45,142 nt of DNA from CAG-877 sp963645945. GTDB lineage: Bacteria > Bacillota_I > Bacilli_A > RF39 > UBA660. The notes below the pieces were generated by a model. That model saw only the letters and a list, made by a program, of their open reading frames with translations. It was not told where the DNA came from and ran no database searches. Where the stretch lies: NCBI GenBank assembly GCA_963645945.1, contig CAVIUA010000008.1:1-45142 (forward strand), given 5' to 3'. A program made the position numbers and the translations under genes. Shown here in pieces: positions 26,668-34,519 of the stretch; position 1 is the first letter of the stretch; every line of letters begins with the position of its first letter.

Positions 26668-27063
26668 ATGGATTTAATTCCAAGAAAATTTTATTTAGAT
26701 GATATTTTTGATGATTTCTTAACTACAAAGAAGGAACAAACAATGAAATGTGATATTTATGAAAAAGAAGGAAATTACCATATTGAAATGGATATTCCTG
26801 GTTTTTCAAAAGAAGATATTTCTGTTGAGGCAAAAGATGGTTATTTAACTATTTCAGCAGAAAAAAATAATGAAGTTAATGAAGAAAATGAGAAAAAGAA
26901 CTATATTCGTCGTGAAAGGGTTTATGGTAAATATGAAAGATCATTCTATGTTGGTGATTTAGATCAAGATAAAATTGATGCTGAATTCAATAATGGATGT
27001 TTAAAAATTACTGTTCCTAAAAAAGAAGAAGTTGAAAATAAAAGAGTTATTGAAATTAAATAA
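26668..27063 (+). CDS. hsp20: Small heat-shock protein, Hsp20/alpha-crystallin family
   Basis: This ATP-independent holdase oligomer keeps unfolding proteins soluble. The alpha-crystallin domain covers about 28-128 of 131 residues, from KCDIYEKEGNYHIEMDIPGF to the closing NGCLKITVPK, and ends in a short C-terminal IEIK. The frame runs upstream as far as 26608, but that overlaps the CIRCE and promoter and would lie before the transcript start. AAGGAAG (26652-26658) is nine bases before ATG 26668. It is monocistronic, and HrcA control is evident from the operator. Confidence 0.95.
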   Translation: MDLIPRKFYLDDIFDDFLTTKKEQTMKCDIYEKEGNYHIEMDIPGFSKEDISVEAKDGYLTISAEKNNEVNEENEKKNYIRRERVYGKYERSFYVGDLDQDKIDAEFNNGCLKITVPKKEEVENKRVIEIK

Positions 27064-27068
27064 TTATG

Positions 27069-27098
27069 AAGCACTTTTTATGAAGTGCTTTTCTTTTT
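27069..27098 (+). terminator. Intrinsic terminator of hsp20
   Basis: AAGCACTT (27069-27076) pairs with AAGTGCTT (27083-27090), followed by TTCTTTTT. Confidence 0.85.
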
Positions 27099-27147
27099 CT
27101 TGACTATTATTTTGATATTGATATAATAAATTTATGAGGTGAGGGTA

Positions 27148-27672
27148 ATGGCTAAGAAAAAAAGTATGGTTTTTCCTACAATTATTACAGCAACAATAAT
27201 TATAATTATAATTTATTTGTTTGCAACTGTTAAACAACCTTATGTTGAATGTAGTAAAAAGACAGTTGATGACTTTGGTATTACTATTAAAGAAGAGTTA
27301 AAAACTGAATTAGATAGTAATAAGATTAGTAAAATGACATTATCTAAAACGATAATATTACCTGATAAATATTTAAGTGATGACAAATATTTAGAAGCTT
27401 TTAAGTTTGCTATAAAAAAGTCATATGAGTATTTAGATGATACTGATGTTAAAGTCACTTCTGGTGATAACTATATTTTAGTTACAATAAATGCTAGTAG
27501 TAAAGAAACATTAATTCTTAATAATATTGAATTTTATGAGAATGATGGTTTACAGATTAAAATTAATCCAAATACTAAGAGTAGTGAGGTTGTTACTTTG
27601 AGTATAAAGGATAAATATACTGAAGGAGAATTAATGACACATATGAAAAATAACGGTTATACGTGTAAATAG
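27148..27672 (+). CDS. Unidentified small membrane-anchored protein
   Basis: Of 174 residues, about 9-29 form an Ile-rich helix, leaving an external domain of about 140 residues with alternating helix and strand. Two cysteines (in YVECSKK and the C-terminal GYTCK) may pair. GAGGTGAGG precedes ATG 27148; the GTG at 27139 lies inside that ribosome site and is rejected. A terminator follows at once. I do not recognise the family. Confidence 0.78.
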   Translation: MAKKKSMVFPTIITATIIIIIIYLFATVKQPYVECSKKTVDDFGITIKEELKTELDSNKISKMTLSKTIILPDKYLSDDKYLEAFKFAIKKSYEYLDDTDVKVTSGDNYILVTINASSKETLILNNIEFYENDGLQIKINPNTKSSEVVTLSIKDKYTEGELMTHMKNNGYTCK

Positions 27673-27693
27673 GACTTTTTAAGTTCTGTTTTT
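27671..27693 (+). terminator. Intrinsic terminator
   Basis: AGGACTT (27671-27677), a TTT loop and AAGTTCT (27681-27687) are followed by GTTTTTT. The stem begins in the stop codon. Confidence 0.7.
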
Positions 27694-27710
27694 TGTGAAA
27701 GAAGGAAAAA

Positions 27711-27980
27711 ATGGAGTATAATATTGATGAGATTATTTCTAATTTGGATTTTAAATCTTCAAAGCTTAATAATCTTAGTAATGGATTAGTCCTTACTAAT
27801 AATGAGATTGATATACTTAATAAATATAATATTGAGTATAAATCTTGTAGTAGTTTAAAAGAAGTATTAATGTTGATAGAGGATAAATTCAACTATGAAG
27901 AAGTTGATAATCCTGATGAGTTAGATAGTGTTTCGGCTAGTATTGCAGAAAGAGATTATTATCAAAACTCAAACAAATGA
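27711..27980 (+). CDS. Unidentified 89-residue cytoplasmic protein
   Basis: AGAAGGAAAAA lies just before ATG 27711. The protein is acidic, with three predicted helices and a tail rich in Asp, Glu and Asn. It has no membrane helix and no cysteine motif (one Cys in YKSCSSLKE). It is the first of three closely spaced genes that end with a cysteine desulfurase. No function is assigned. Confidence 0.72.
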   Translation: MEYNIDEIISNLDFKSSKLNNLSNGLVLTNNEIDILNKYNIEYKSCSSLKEVLMLIEDKFNYEEVDNPDELDSVSASIAERDYYQNSNK

Positions 27981-28034
27981 TGTTAGAAAATTAGAAGTTG
28001 TAAAAAAAAGTATAATGAATGTGAGGTGATTTTT

Positions 28035-28220
28035 GTGAACTATATGATGGATAAAATAGTTTTACATAAGAACAAGGAAGAAATAATGAAAGTTGCTGAT
28101 GAATTAATTAAGGTTTTAATGGATGATGAAAAGTTAGATAATAGCGAAAAACTTATGACTATAGAATTAGCTATGGCTAAGCTTAATTATGATCTTTACA
28201 ATGTTTCAGGAGATAAATAG
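28035..28220 (+). CDS. Unidentified 61-residue helical protein upstream of a cysteine desulfurase
   Basis: The start is GTG 28035, five bases after AGGTGA (28024-28029); ATG 28044 or 28047 are alternatives. The small protein is helical and charged, with no Cys or membrane segment. It lies 13 bases upstream of the desulfurase and is probably co-transcribed. Small proteins of this sort can be assembly partners, but I see nothing to prove it. Confidence 0.65.
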   Translation: MNYMMDKIVLHKNKEEIMKVADELIKVLMDDEKLDNSEKLMTIELAMAKLNYDLYNVSGDK

Positions 28221-28233
28221 TTAGGATATTAAA

Positions 28234-29355
28234 ATGATATATTTAGATTATAGTGCTACTACTCCTGTTAATGAAGAGGTTTTAAATACTTTTGATTTAG
28301 TCACTAGAAATTATATAGGTAATCCTAATTCTTTACATAAGTTAGGAACAGATGCTAAGAAGTTAATTGATGCGGCTACTAAACAAATTGCTGATATTTT
28401 AAATGTTGATAGTTGTGAAGTTATTTATACATCTGGAGCTAGTGAAGCTAATAATTTGGCTATTAAAGGAATTTGCTTTAAACATCATGGAAAACATATT
28501 ATTACAACAGAACTTGAACATTCTTCAGTTAGTGAAACTGTTAAATATTTAGAAACGCAACTTGGATATGAAGTTAGTTATGTTAAACTTGATTCTAATG
28601 GTTTAGTTGATTTAGATGACTTGAAGAGTCTTATTAGAGATGATACTATTCTTGTAACTATTGCGGCTGTTAATAGTGAAGTAGGTATTTGTCAAGATAT
28701 AAAGGCAATTAGTAAAGTTTTAGAAGATTATCCTAAAGTATATTTTCATAGTGATATGACCCAAGCAATTGGTAAATTAAAAGTTGATTTATCATATGTT
28801 GATCTTGCTAGTATTTCAGGACAAAAATTTTATGGAATGAAGGGTATTGGTTGTCTAATTAAGAAGAAAAATATTACATTAGAGCCTTTGATACATGGTG
28901 GTAAATCTACAACTGTTTTTAGATCTGGTACGCCAGCTTTAGCTTTAATTGTTTCTTTATCAAAAGCATTAAGATTATGTTATGTTGATTTTGATAAGAA
29001 ATATAATAAAGTAGTAGAGTTACATGATTATCTTTTAGAAAAACTATCTTTATTAGATGTTGATATTAATAGTAATGATAATTGCGTACCGCATATTGTT
29101 AATATTAGTTTAAAAAAGATTAAGTCAGAGACTATGTTACATGCTTTAGAACAAGATGATATTTATATATCAACACAAACAGCATGTTCTACTGGTAATT
29201 ATTCATTAGCTGTTTATGCTGTTACTAAAGATAAAGAAAAAGCTAGTCATAGTATTAGAATTAGTTTATCTTATTTAACAAAAAAAGAAGAAATAGATGA
29301 ATTTTTAAAATCATTTGAAAAAAATATTAATAAATTAAAAGAACTTTCTAGATAA
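28234..29355 (+). CDS. Cysteine desulfurase (NifS/IscS-type, PLP-dependent)
   Basis: It removes sulfur from cysteine as an enzyme-bound persulfide for Fe-S clusters or tRNA thiolation. The N-terminus MIYLDYSATTPV is typical. PLP contacts are His96 (ELEHSS), Asp174 (FHSDMTQ) and Gln177. The Schiff-base lysine is Lys198 in SGQK, where Gln replaces the more common His before Lys. The persulfide Cys318 is in TACSTGN. Its 373 residues match the short IscS/NifS group. No ribosome site of note precedes ATG 28234, suggesting coupling to the small gene upstream. No iscU, sufU or thiI is in the window. Confidence 0.93.
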   Translation: MIYLDYSATTPVNEEVLNTFDLVTRNYIGNPNSLHKLGTDAKKLIDAATKQIADILNVDSCEVIYTSGASEANNLAIKGICFKHHGKHIITTELEHSSVSETVKYLETQLGYEVSYVKLDSNGLVDLDDLKSLIRDDTILVTIAAVNSEVGICQDIKAISKVLEDYPKVYFHSDMTQAIGKLKVDLSYVDLASISGQKFYGMKGIGCLIKKKNITLEPLIHGGKSTTVFRSGTPALALIVSLSKALRLCYVDFDKKYNKVVELHDYLLEKLSLLDVDINSNDNCVPHIVNISLKKIKSETMLHALEQDDIYISTQTACSTGNYSLAVYAVTKDKEKASHSIRISLSYLTKKEEIDEFLKSFEKNINKLKELSR

Positions 29356-29373
29356 TACTAAAAAGTTCTTTTT
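29338..29373 (+). terminator. Intrinsic terminator of the cysteine desulfurase operon
   Basis: AAAGAACTT in the last codons pairs with AAGTTCTTT (29363-29371), followed by T. The stop codon is in the loop. Confidence 0.75.
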
Positions 29374-29433
29374 GCTTCTTTACATCTATTTTAAAATTGG
29401 TTATAATTGAGATTAGAATAGAGGGTGTTTGCT

Positions 29434-29697
29434 ATGGATGCAAAAGAAATAATCGAAATTGTTGATACTAATGGCAATAAAACAATGGTAGAACTTATCA
29501 CATATTTAATTTCTGATGATAGACTTAAGCAATATATTGTTTATACTAAGGGAGAAATTAAAGGTGAAGGTAATGACCAAGTCATTTATATTTCAAAATT
29601 ATTTAAAGATAATGAAGGATTTAAGATTCAAGAAATTTTTGAAGATAGTGAATGGACTGAGGTTCAGCAACTATTGAAAAGAATTGCAAATGCTTAG
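29434..29697 (+). CDS. DUF1292-family protein
   Basis: The 87-residue protein begins with the family pattern of an acidic beta strand plus a short turn (EIVDTNGNKTMVELITYL), followed by YIVYTK and a helical end. DUF1292 proteins are conserved in Firmicutes, where they commonly sit near yrzL/ruvX-type genes; their function is unknown. GAGGGTG precedes ATG 29434, chosen over the GTG at 29425. The next gene starts 18 bases later. Confidence 0.8.
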   Translation: MDAKEIIEIVDTNGNKTMVELITYLISDDRLKQYIVYTKGEIKGEGNDQVIYISKLFKDNEGFKIQEIFEDSEWTEVQQLLKRIANA

Positions 29698-29715
29698 TAT
29701 AGGAGTTTTGGTAAT

Positions 29716-31014
29716 ATGAATGATATGACAATTATAAAAGCAGAATTATGCGATTTTCTTTCTGCAAGAACTAAAAATTTAGCAAATATTCAAAATATGG
29801 AAGATAGAGAAATATATATAAGTATGGTAGTTGATGCTTCTAATCAAATAGAAAAATTAACAAGTTTATTTTCACAATTTGAAAAAGTTGATGAACTACT
29901 TGGTTTTAATCGTATAACAGTTTCTAATAATAGCGTTGTTGGTGAGGTTAATGAAAGTATTAACGATGCCGGCACTACTTTTGATGAGACAGTTAGTGAA
30001 ACTGATAATAATGATTCTGCTGATGTACCTATAGAAGTTCAAAATAGAAGTGAGGAAAATGTTCCTGATGTAGCTGAAAATGTTGTTATACCTTTGAAAA
30101 AAGAAGAATCTACTGATAATGTTGAAAAAGCAGATGTTGTTGTTGAAACTGAAGTAGAGAAAAAACCTGAAGCTACTGTAACTCCAGTTAGTGATGTTTC
30201 ATCTGATAATGTTACTATTCCTACTGATAATGTTTCTGATATTAAAATTCCTTCCGTTGATTTAGTTATTCCAAAGGGAAAGGTTATTGATGATACTAAA
30301 GTTAGTACTCTAGAGTCTACTGGTGATAAAAATGATATTGTTGAGACTGCGTCAATTGATTCTAATAATATTGATGTTAAGACTACACCTTTACCTTTTA
30401 TAAATATTACTACAACACAAAATAATAATCTAAGTAAAGTAGAAGATAATTCAAATAATATGAATAATGATGTAACTATTCCTACTACTAATTCTTTTAT
30501 TTCTAGTAGTGAAGAGAACTCTTCTAATGATGTTAGACCTCAGACATCTCCTTTGGCTACAAATTTATCTTTTCAGAATGAATCTTTAGAGGGAAATGTT
30601 CCTTCAGAAAATAATAATTCTTTTTCAGAGATTTTTAAAAATGCAAATAAAGGAGTAGAAGAAAATGTTCCTAATGAAGTTTCTTCTAGTGTAGTAAATA
30701 ATTCTCCTGCTACAAATGATAATATTAAAGCAAGTATGAGAATTTTAAAGATGAAATCGGATCGTGTTAAAGCTATTTTAGTTAGTCAAAAACAAATAGC
30801 TAAACTTAAAGCTTCTAAGGATTTGCAAAAATCTGCTTTAGATTTTGGTAATTTTGAAAATATAAGTTCATTTAATAATGCTCCAAATGTTAGTGTACAA
30901 GCTCAAATAGAGAGTCTTATGGCACAAGCTAGTGCTTTATATAAAGAAGGTAAGATGCAAGAAGCACAAGAATTATATGCAAAGATTAGTGAGTTAAATA
31001 AAAATAGTAATTAG
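29716..31014 (+). CDS. Unidentified 432-residue protein with a long disordered middle
   Basis: Helical residues 1-60 (FLSARTKNLANIQNMEDREIY) are followed by about 270 residues rich in Asn, Ser, Asp, Thr and Val with almost no aromatic residues. A helical end (about 345-432) follows, whose last 35 residues (QIESLMAQASALYKEGKMQEAQ) look like one TPR hairpin. There is no signal peptide or membrane helix. AGGAG at 29701-29705 serves ATG 29716. It is the last gene before a terminator and is paired with the DUF1292 gene. Function unknown. Confidence 0.78.
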   Translation: MNDMTIIKAELCDFLSARTKNLANIQNMEDREIYISMVVDASNQIEKLTSLFSQFEKVDELLGFNRITVSNNSVVGEVNESINDAGTTFDETVSETDNNDSADVPIEVQNRSEENVPDVAENVVIPLKKEESTDNVEKADVVVETEVEKKPEATVTPVSDVSSDNVTIPTDNVSDIKIPSVDLVIPKGKVIDDTKVSTLESTGDKNDIVETASIDSNNIDVKTTPLPFINITTTQNNNLSKVEDNSNNMNNDVTIPTTNSFISSSEENSSNDVRPQTSPLATNLSFQNESLEGNVPSENNNSFSEIFKNANKGVEENVPNEVSSSVVNNSPATNDNIKASMRILKMKSDRVKAILVSQKQIAKLKASKDLQKSALDFGNFENISSFNNAPNVSVQAQIESLMAQASALYKEGKMQEAQELYAKISELNKNSN

Positions 31015-31032
31015 AGTTTACTTATGTAATTG

Positions 31033-31066
31033 TAAAGAGTCGGGCTTTTGCTGGCTTTTTTTTTTT
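31033..31066 (+). terminator. Intrinsic terminator
   Basis: AGTCGGGC and GCTGGCT pair with one bulge and two G-U pairs and are followed by eleven T, the strongest U tract of the window. Confidence 0.85.
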
Positions 31067-31106
31067 GTATTTGTTATAATCAAGTTATATTGGAGGATTG
31101 AATAAT

Positions 31107-32204
31107 ATGAGTATTAAATCACGTATTATCTTAGCTAAAGTTATGATTTTTTGTTCATTTATTTTAATTGGTTTTGGTGCTTATTTGAATCTTCAAGATA
31201 CTAAACCTATTATTGATCCTGTTTCGGGTGTTATTACTCCTGATGACGATAGTGTTATAATTACTACTAACGATGGTATGCCTCCTGATACAACAAATAA
31301 TGAAAATATTGAATCTAATAATAGTTCTAGTGCTACTGTTGTTGCGAATGGTTCATCATCTTCTGATAATTCAGTATCTAACAATTCACCTGTATCTGAT
31401 AATACTAATAATACTAATAATACTAATAATACTAATAATGTTTCAAATGGTACTACTAATAATGTAAATTCTAATTCGACATCTGTACCTGAGACAAAGC
31501 CTGAAGTTGATCAAAATGTTGATCAGAATGTGGTCTTTAGGAAGAACATTGAAGATACTTATGGTGTAAATGTTTTCTATGGTAATGAAACATCTGGTTA
31601 TTCTGTTGGTGGTATGAGTACAACAGTTATACCTGATTCTACTGTTTCTTCGGCTCTAACACAACTTAATGCTGCTTTAAAGACTTATCCAACTGGATTT
31701 TTTCAAGAATTTTTAAATAAAAATATAAACATAAATGTTTATCTTATAAAAAACTATAGTGCTAATAATGTTACAGGTGTTACGGATACTTCATTTAAGA
31801 GGATTAATATTTCTATAGCAATGGATTTTCCTTTTGATGAGAGTTTTCATCATGAGGTTTTACATGCTATAGAGTACTATATTGAAAGATCTGGTGGTAA
31901 GTTTACTTCTTGGAATAGTTTTAATCCGGCTGACTTTTCATATGGAAATGAAAATAAGGATTATTCTTATAGTGTTACAGGGATTGCCTCTTCATATTTT
32001 GTTAATAATTATGCACAGGTTAGTCAAAGTGAAGACAGAGCTTCTACTTTTGAATATATGACAGCCAGTAAACGATATAGTTGTTTTGATTCACATGGAT
32101 ATCCAATATGGCAGAAATCTGATTATTTATCAAAAATGATAGATACTTATTTTAATACTGTTACTCCTGAAGTTATTGATTACTGGGAGAGATATGTTTA
32201 CTAG
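31107..32204 (+). CDS. Putative membrane-anchored zinc metallopeptidase with Asn/Ser/Thr linker
   Basis: A single helix (about 8-27) is followed by a low-complexity linker (about 40-140; NTNN and SSSS runs) and a globular domain. That domain contains H249-E250-V-L-H253 (HEVLH, the HExxH zinc motif) and, 56 residues later, E309 in SEDRASTFEYM, a likely third ligand as in gluzincins. It probably faces outwards. The substrate is unknown. TTGGAGG precedes ATG 31107; the TTG at 31098 is rejected because it leaves no ribosome site. It heads an operon with the Nudix and galE genes (gap of 11 bases, then an overlap of one). Confidence 0.72.
   Translation: MSIKSRIILAKVMIFCSFILIGFGAYLNLQDTKPIIDPVSGVITPDDDSVIITTNDGMPPDTTNNENIESNNSSSATVVANGSSSSDNSVSNNSPVSDNTNNTNNTNNTNNVSNGTTNNVNSNSTSVPETKPEVDQNVDQNVVFRKNIEDTYGVNVFYGNETSGYSVGGMSTTVIPDSTVSSALTQLNAALKTYPTGFFQEFLNKNININVYLIKNYSANNVTGVTDTSFKRINISIAMDFPFDESFHHEVLHAIEYYIERSGGKFTSWNSFNPADFSYGNENKDYSYSVTGIASSYFVNNYAQVSQSEDRASTFEYMTASKRYSCFDSHGYPIWQKSDYLSKMIDTYFNTVTPEVIDYWERYVY
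31401..31439 (+). repeat. AATACTAAT nonanucleotide repeat
   Basis: About four copies in a row encode Asn-Thr-Asn in the linker of the peptidase. Unit changes would keep the frame. Confidence 0.9.
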
Positions 32205-32215
32205 AAGGGAATTAT

Positions 32216-32737
32216 ATGAAGAAAATATTTATTAATGATGATAATTTAGAAATTGAAGATTTAGATTATGAAGTTATTAGAGTTAAAGGTCTTGTTGTTA
32301 ATAGTAAGAATGAAGTTTTAATAGCTTTTAATAATAATACTTATCAGTTTCCAGGAGGACATGTTGAACTTGATGAAGACAAGGAAGAAGCATTAATTAG
32401 AGAAATAAAAGAAGAGACTGGTATTGGTATAAGAGATGTATCTGGTCCTTTTATGGAAATTGTTACTTATGCAAAAAGATATTTTGGTTCTGATAAAAAT
32501 GTTTGTAATAGAATATTTTATTATAGAGTATTAAGTGATGATACTCCTAATTTAGAAGAAACTAATTATGATGAACTTGAAAGACAATCTGAATTTGGGC
32601 TTTTTTATGTACATATTGATGATTTGGAACATTTTTTGCATAATTGTTTGGAAAATGGTACAATAGATGTAAGCATTGGAAGAGAAATGCTTTTAGCATT
32701 AGAAGAATATAACTATTTATTTGGAGGTGTTTTATAA
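32216..32737 (+). CDS. Nudix hydrolase
   Basis: Nudix enzymes hydrolyse nucleoside diphosphates linked to another group. The complete Nudix box is present: GGHVELDEDKEEALI (about 47-61) followed by REIKEETGI, which fits Gx5Ex7REUxEExGU with all catalytic Glu residues. The 173 residues are typical. The substrate cannot be told; the neighbouring galE makes a nucleotide-sugar link conceivable. AAGGGA precedes ATG 32216, and its stop TAA shares one base with the galE ATG, so translation is coupled. Confidence 0.92.
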   Translation: MKKIFINDDNLEIEDLDYEVIRVKGLVVNSKNEVLIAFNNNTYQFPGGHVELDEDKEEALIREIKEETGIGIRDVSGPFMEIVTYAKRYFGSDKNVCNRIFYYRVLSDDTPNLEETNYDELERQSEFGLFYVHIDDLEHFLHNCLENGTIDVSIGREMLLALEEYNYLFGGVL

Positions 32738-33750
32738 TGAATATTTTAGTTACTGGAGGATTAGGTTATATTGGTAGTCATACTTGTGTTGAGTTACTTG
32801 ATGCTGGTTATGACATTGTTGTTGTTGACAATTTATATAATTCAGATATTAGTGTAAAAGATAGGATAGAGAAGATTACTGGTAAGACTTTTAAGTTTTA
32901 TGAGGATGATGTTTGTGATGAAGATGCTCTAGAAAAGATTTTTTCTGAAAATAAGATAGATGCTGTTATTCATTTTGCGGCATATAAAGCAGTTGGTGAA
33001 TCTGTTAAATTACCATTAAATTATTATGAGAATAACTTAACTTCAACTATTAAACTTTGTAAAGTTATGAAGAAACATAAAGTTAATGCATTTGTATTTT
33101 CATCAAGTGCAACTGTTTATGGTTCGCCTAAAACTTTACCTATTAAAGAGGATTTTCCTTTATCTACAACTAATCCATATGGTTCAACTAAGTTGTATAA
33201 TGAAGGAATTTTAAAAGATGTTAGTATTTCAGATGATAAATTCTCTGTAATAATATTACGTTATTTTAATCCAATTGGTGCACATCATTCAGCTTTAATT
33301 GGTGAGGATCCTAAAGGTATTCCTAATAACTTAATGCCTTATATTGTTAAGGTTGCTGCTGGTGAATTAAAGTGCTTAAATGTATTTGGTAATGATTATA
33401 ATACTCACGATGGTACAGGAGTTAGAGATTATATTCATGTAGTTGACTTAGCTAAAGGTCATTTAAAAGCTATTGAAAAAGCTATGGAAGAACCTGGTGT
33501 TAAATATTATAATCTTGGTACTGGTACTGGTTATAGTGTTTTAGATTTAGTTACAACATATGAAAAAGTTAATGATGTAAAAGTTCCTTATAAAATTGTT
33601 GGTAGACGTCCTGGTGATATAGATGCATGTTATGCGGATCCAACTAAGGCTTATGAAGAGTTAGGTTGGAAAGCAGAACTTGGTATAGAAGAAATGTGTA
33701 GAGATTCATATCTTTATCAAGAAAAATTTAAAAAAGGTTTAAATGATTAG
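32737..33750 (+). CDS. galE: UDP-glucose 4-epimerase GalE
   Basis: GalE interconverts UDP-glucose and UDP-galactose (or the N-acetyl forms) with bound NAD. The start has the Rossmann motif NILVTGGLGYIGSHT (2-16). The catalytic set is Ser-Ser-Ala-Thr near FSSSATVYG and the Tyr-Lys pair in NPYGSTKLYNE. The C-terminal YNLGTGTGYSVLDL and GRRPGDI segments are characteristic. The 337 residues fit. It overlaps the Nudix gene by one base and ends in a terminator. It supplies sugars for surface glycans. Confidence 0.96.
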   Translation: MNILVTGGLGYIGSHTCVELLDAGYDIVVVDNLYNSDISVKDRIEKITGKTFKFYEDDVCDEDALEKIFSENKIDAVIHFAAYKAVGESVKLPLNYYENNLTSTIKLCKVMKKHKVNAFVFSSSATVYGSPKTLPIKEDFPLSTTNPYGSTKLYNEGILKDVSISDDKFSVIILRYFNPIGAHHSALIGEDPKGIPNNLMPYIVKVAAGELKCLNVFGNDYNTHDGTGVRDYIHVVDLAKGHLKAIEKAMEEPGVKYYNLGTGTGYSVLDLVTTYEKVNDVKVPYKIVGRRPGDIDACYADPTKAYEELGWKAELGIEEMCRDSYLYQEKFKKGLND

Positions 33751-33782
33751 AAGAATAAATGAATAGTATTTATTCTTTTTTC
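33751..33782 (+). terminator. Intrinsic terminator of the peptidase-Nudix-galE operon
   Basis: AGAATAAAT and ATTTATTCT form a nine-pair stem around GAATAGT, followed by a T run. Confidence 0.87.
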
Positions 33783-33811
33783 TTGCTATAATATTTGGTG
33801 AGGTGAAGTTG

Positions 33812-34519
33812 ATGAAACTTGAAGTTAATAATTTAAAGAAAAGTTATGGTGAAAAGTTAGTTTTAGATGATATAGATTTTTCATTTGAATCTGGTAAAAT
33901 TTATGGTCTCATTGGTCGTAATGGTGCTGGTAAAACAACATTTTTTAATTCGTTGAACTCCGATATTGATATTGATTCTGGTAATTTTTATATAGAAGAT
34001 GAATATGGTAGGAATAATCTTTCTACAAATGATATTGGCTATGTTATATCTACTCCTGTTGTTCCAGAGTTTTTAACAGGAAGGGAATTTTTAGAGTTTT
34101 TTATGGAAATAAACAAAGATAAAATTGATAAAGATAAGACAGCAGAAGACTATTTTTCATTAGTTCAAATAAGTAGAGAAGATCAGGATAAGTTATTAAA
34201 AGATTATTCTCATGGTATGAAAAATAAGATGCAAATACTTATAAATGTTATTACTCATCCTAAAGTTATTTTATTAGATGAGCCGTTGACATCTTTAGAT
34301 GTTGTTATTCAAGAAGAGATGAAAAAGTTATTTAAATCATTGAAAAATAAACATATTATTATCTTTTCAACACATATTTTAGAAATAGCAATGGATTTAT
34401 GTGATGAAATCATTATATTGAATAATGGTAAATTAGAACTTATAGAGAAAAGTAATTTAAATACTAAAAAATATAAAGATAAAATTATTAGTAGCTTAAA
34501 GGATAAGAAAAATGCTTAA
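33812..34519 (+). CDS. ABC transporter ATP-binding protein
   Basis: The 235-residue nucleotide-binding domain has Walker A GRNGAGKTT (about 38-46) and signature YSHGMKNKMQ, an LSGGQ variant typical of ABC-2 exporters. Walker B is VILLDEPLTSLD and the switch His lies in FSTHIL. AGGTGA fixes ATG 33812, not the GTG nine bases earlier. It overlaps the permease gene by eight bases. The substrate is unknown; simple two-gene exporters of this form move peptides, lipids or drugs. Confidence 0.93.
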   Translation: MKLEVNNLKKSYGEKLVLDDIDFSFESGKIYGLIGRNGAGKTTFFNSLNSDIDIDSGNFYIEDEYGRNNLSTNDIGYVISTPVVPEFLTGREFLEFFMEINKDKIDKDKTAEDYFSLVQISREDQDKLLKDYSHGMKNKMQILINVITHPKVILLDEPLTSLDVVIQEEMKKLFKSLKNKHIIIFSTHILEIAMDLCDEIIILNNGKLELIEKSNLNTKKYKDKIISSLKDKKNA

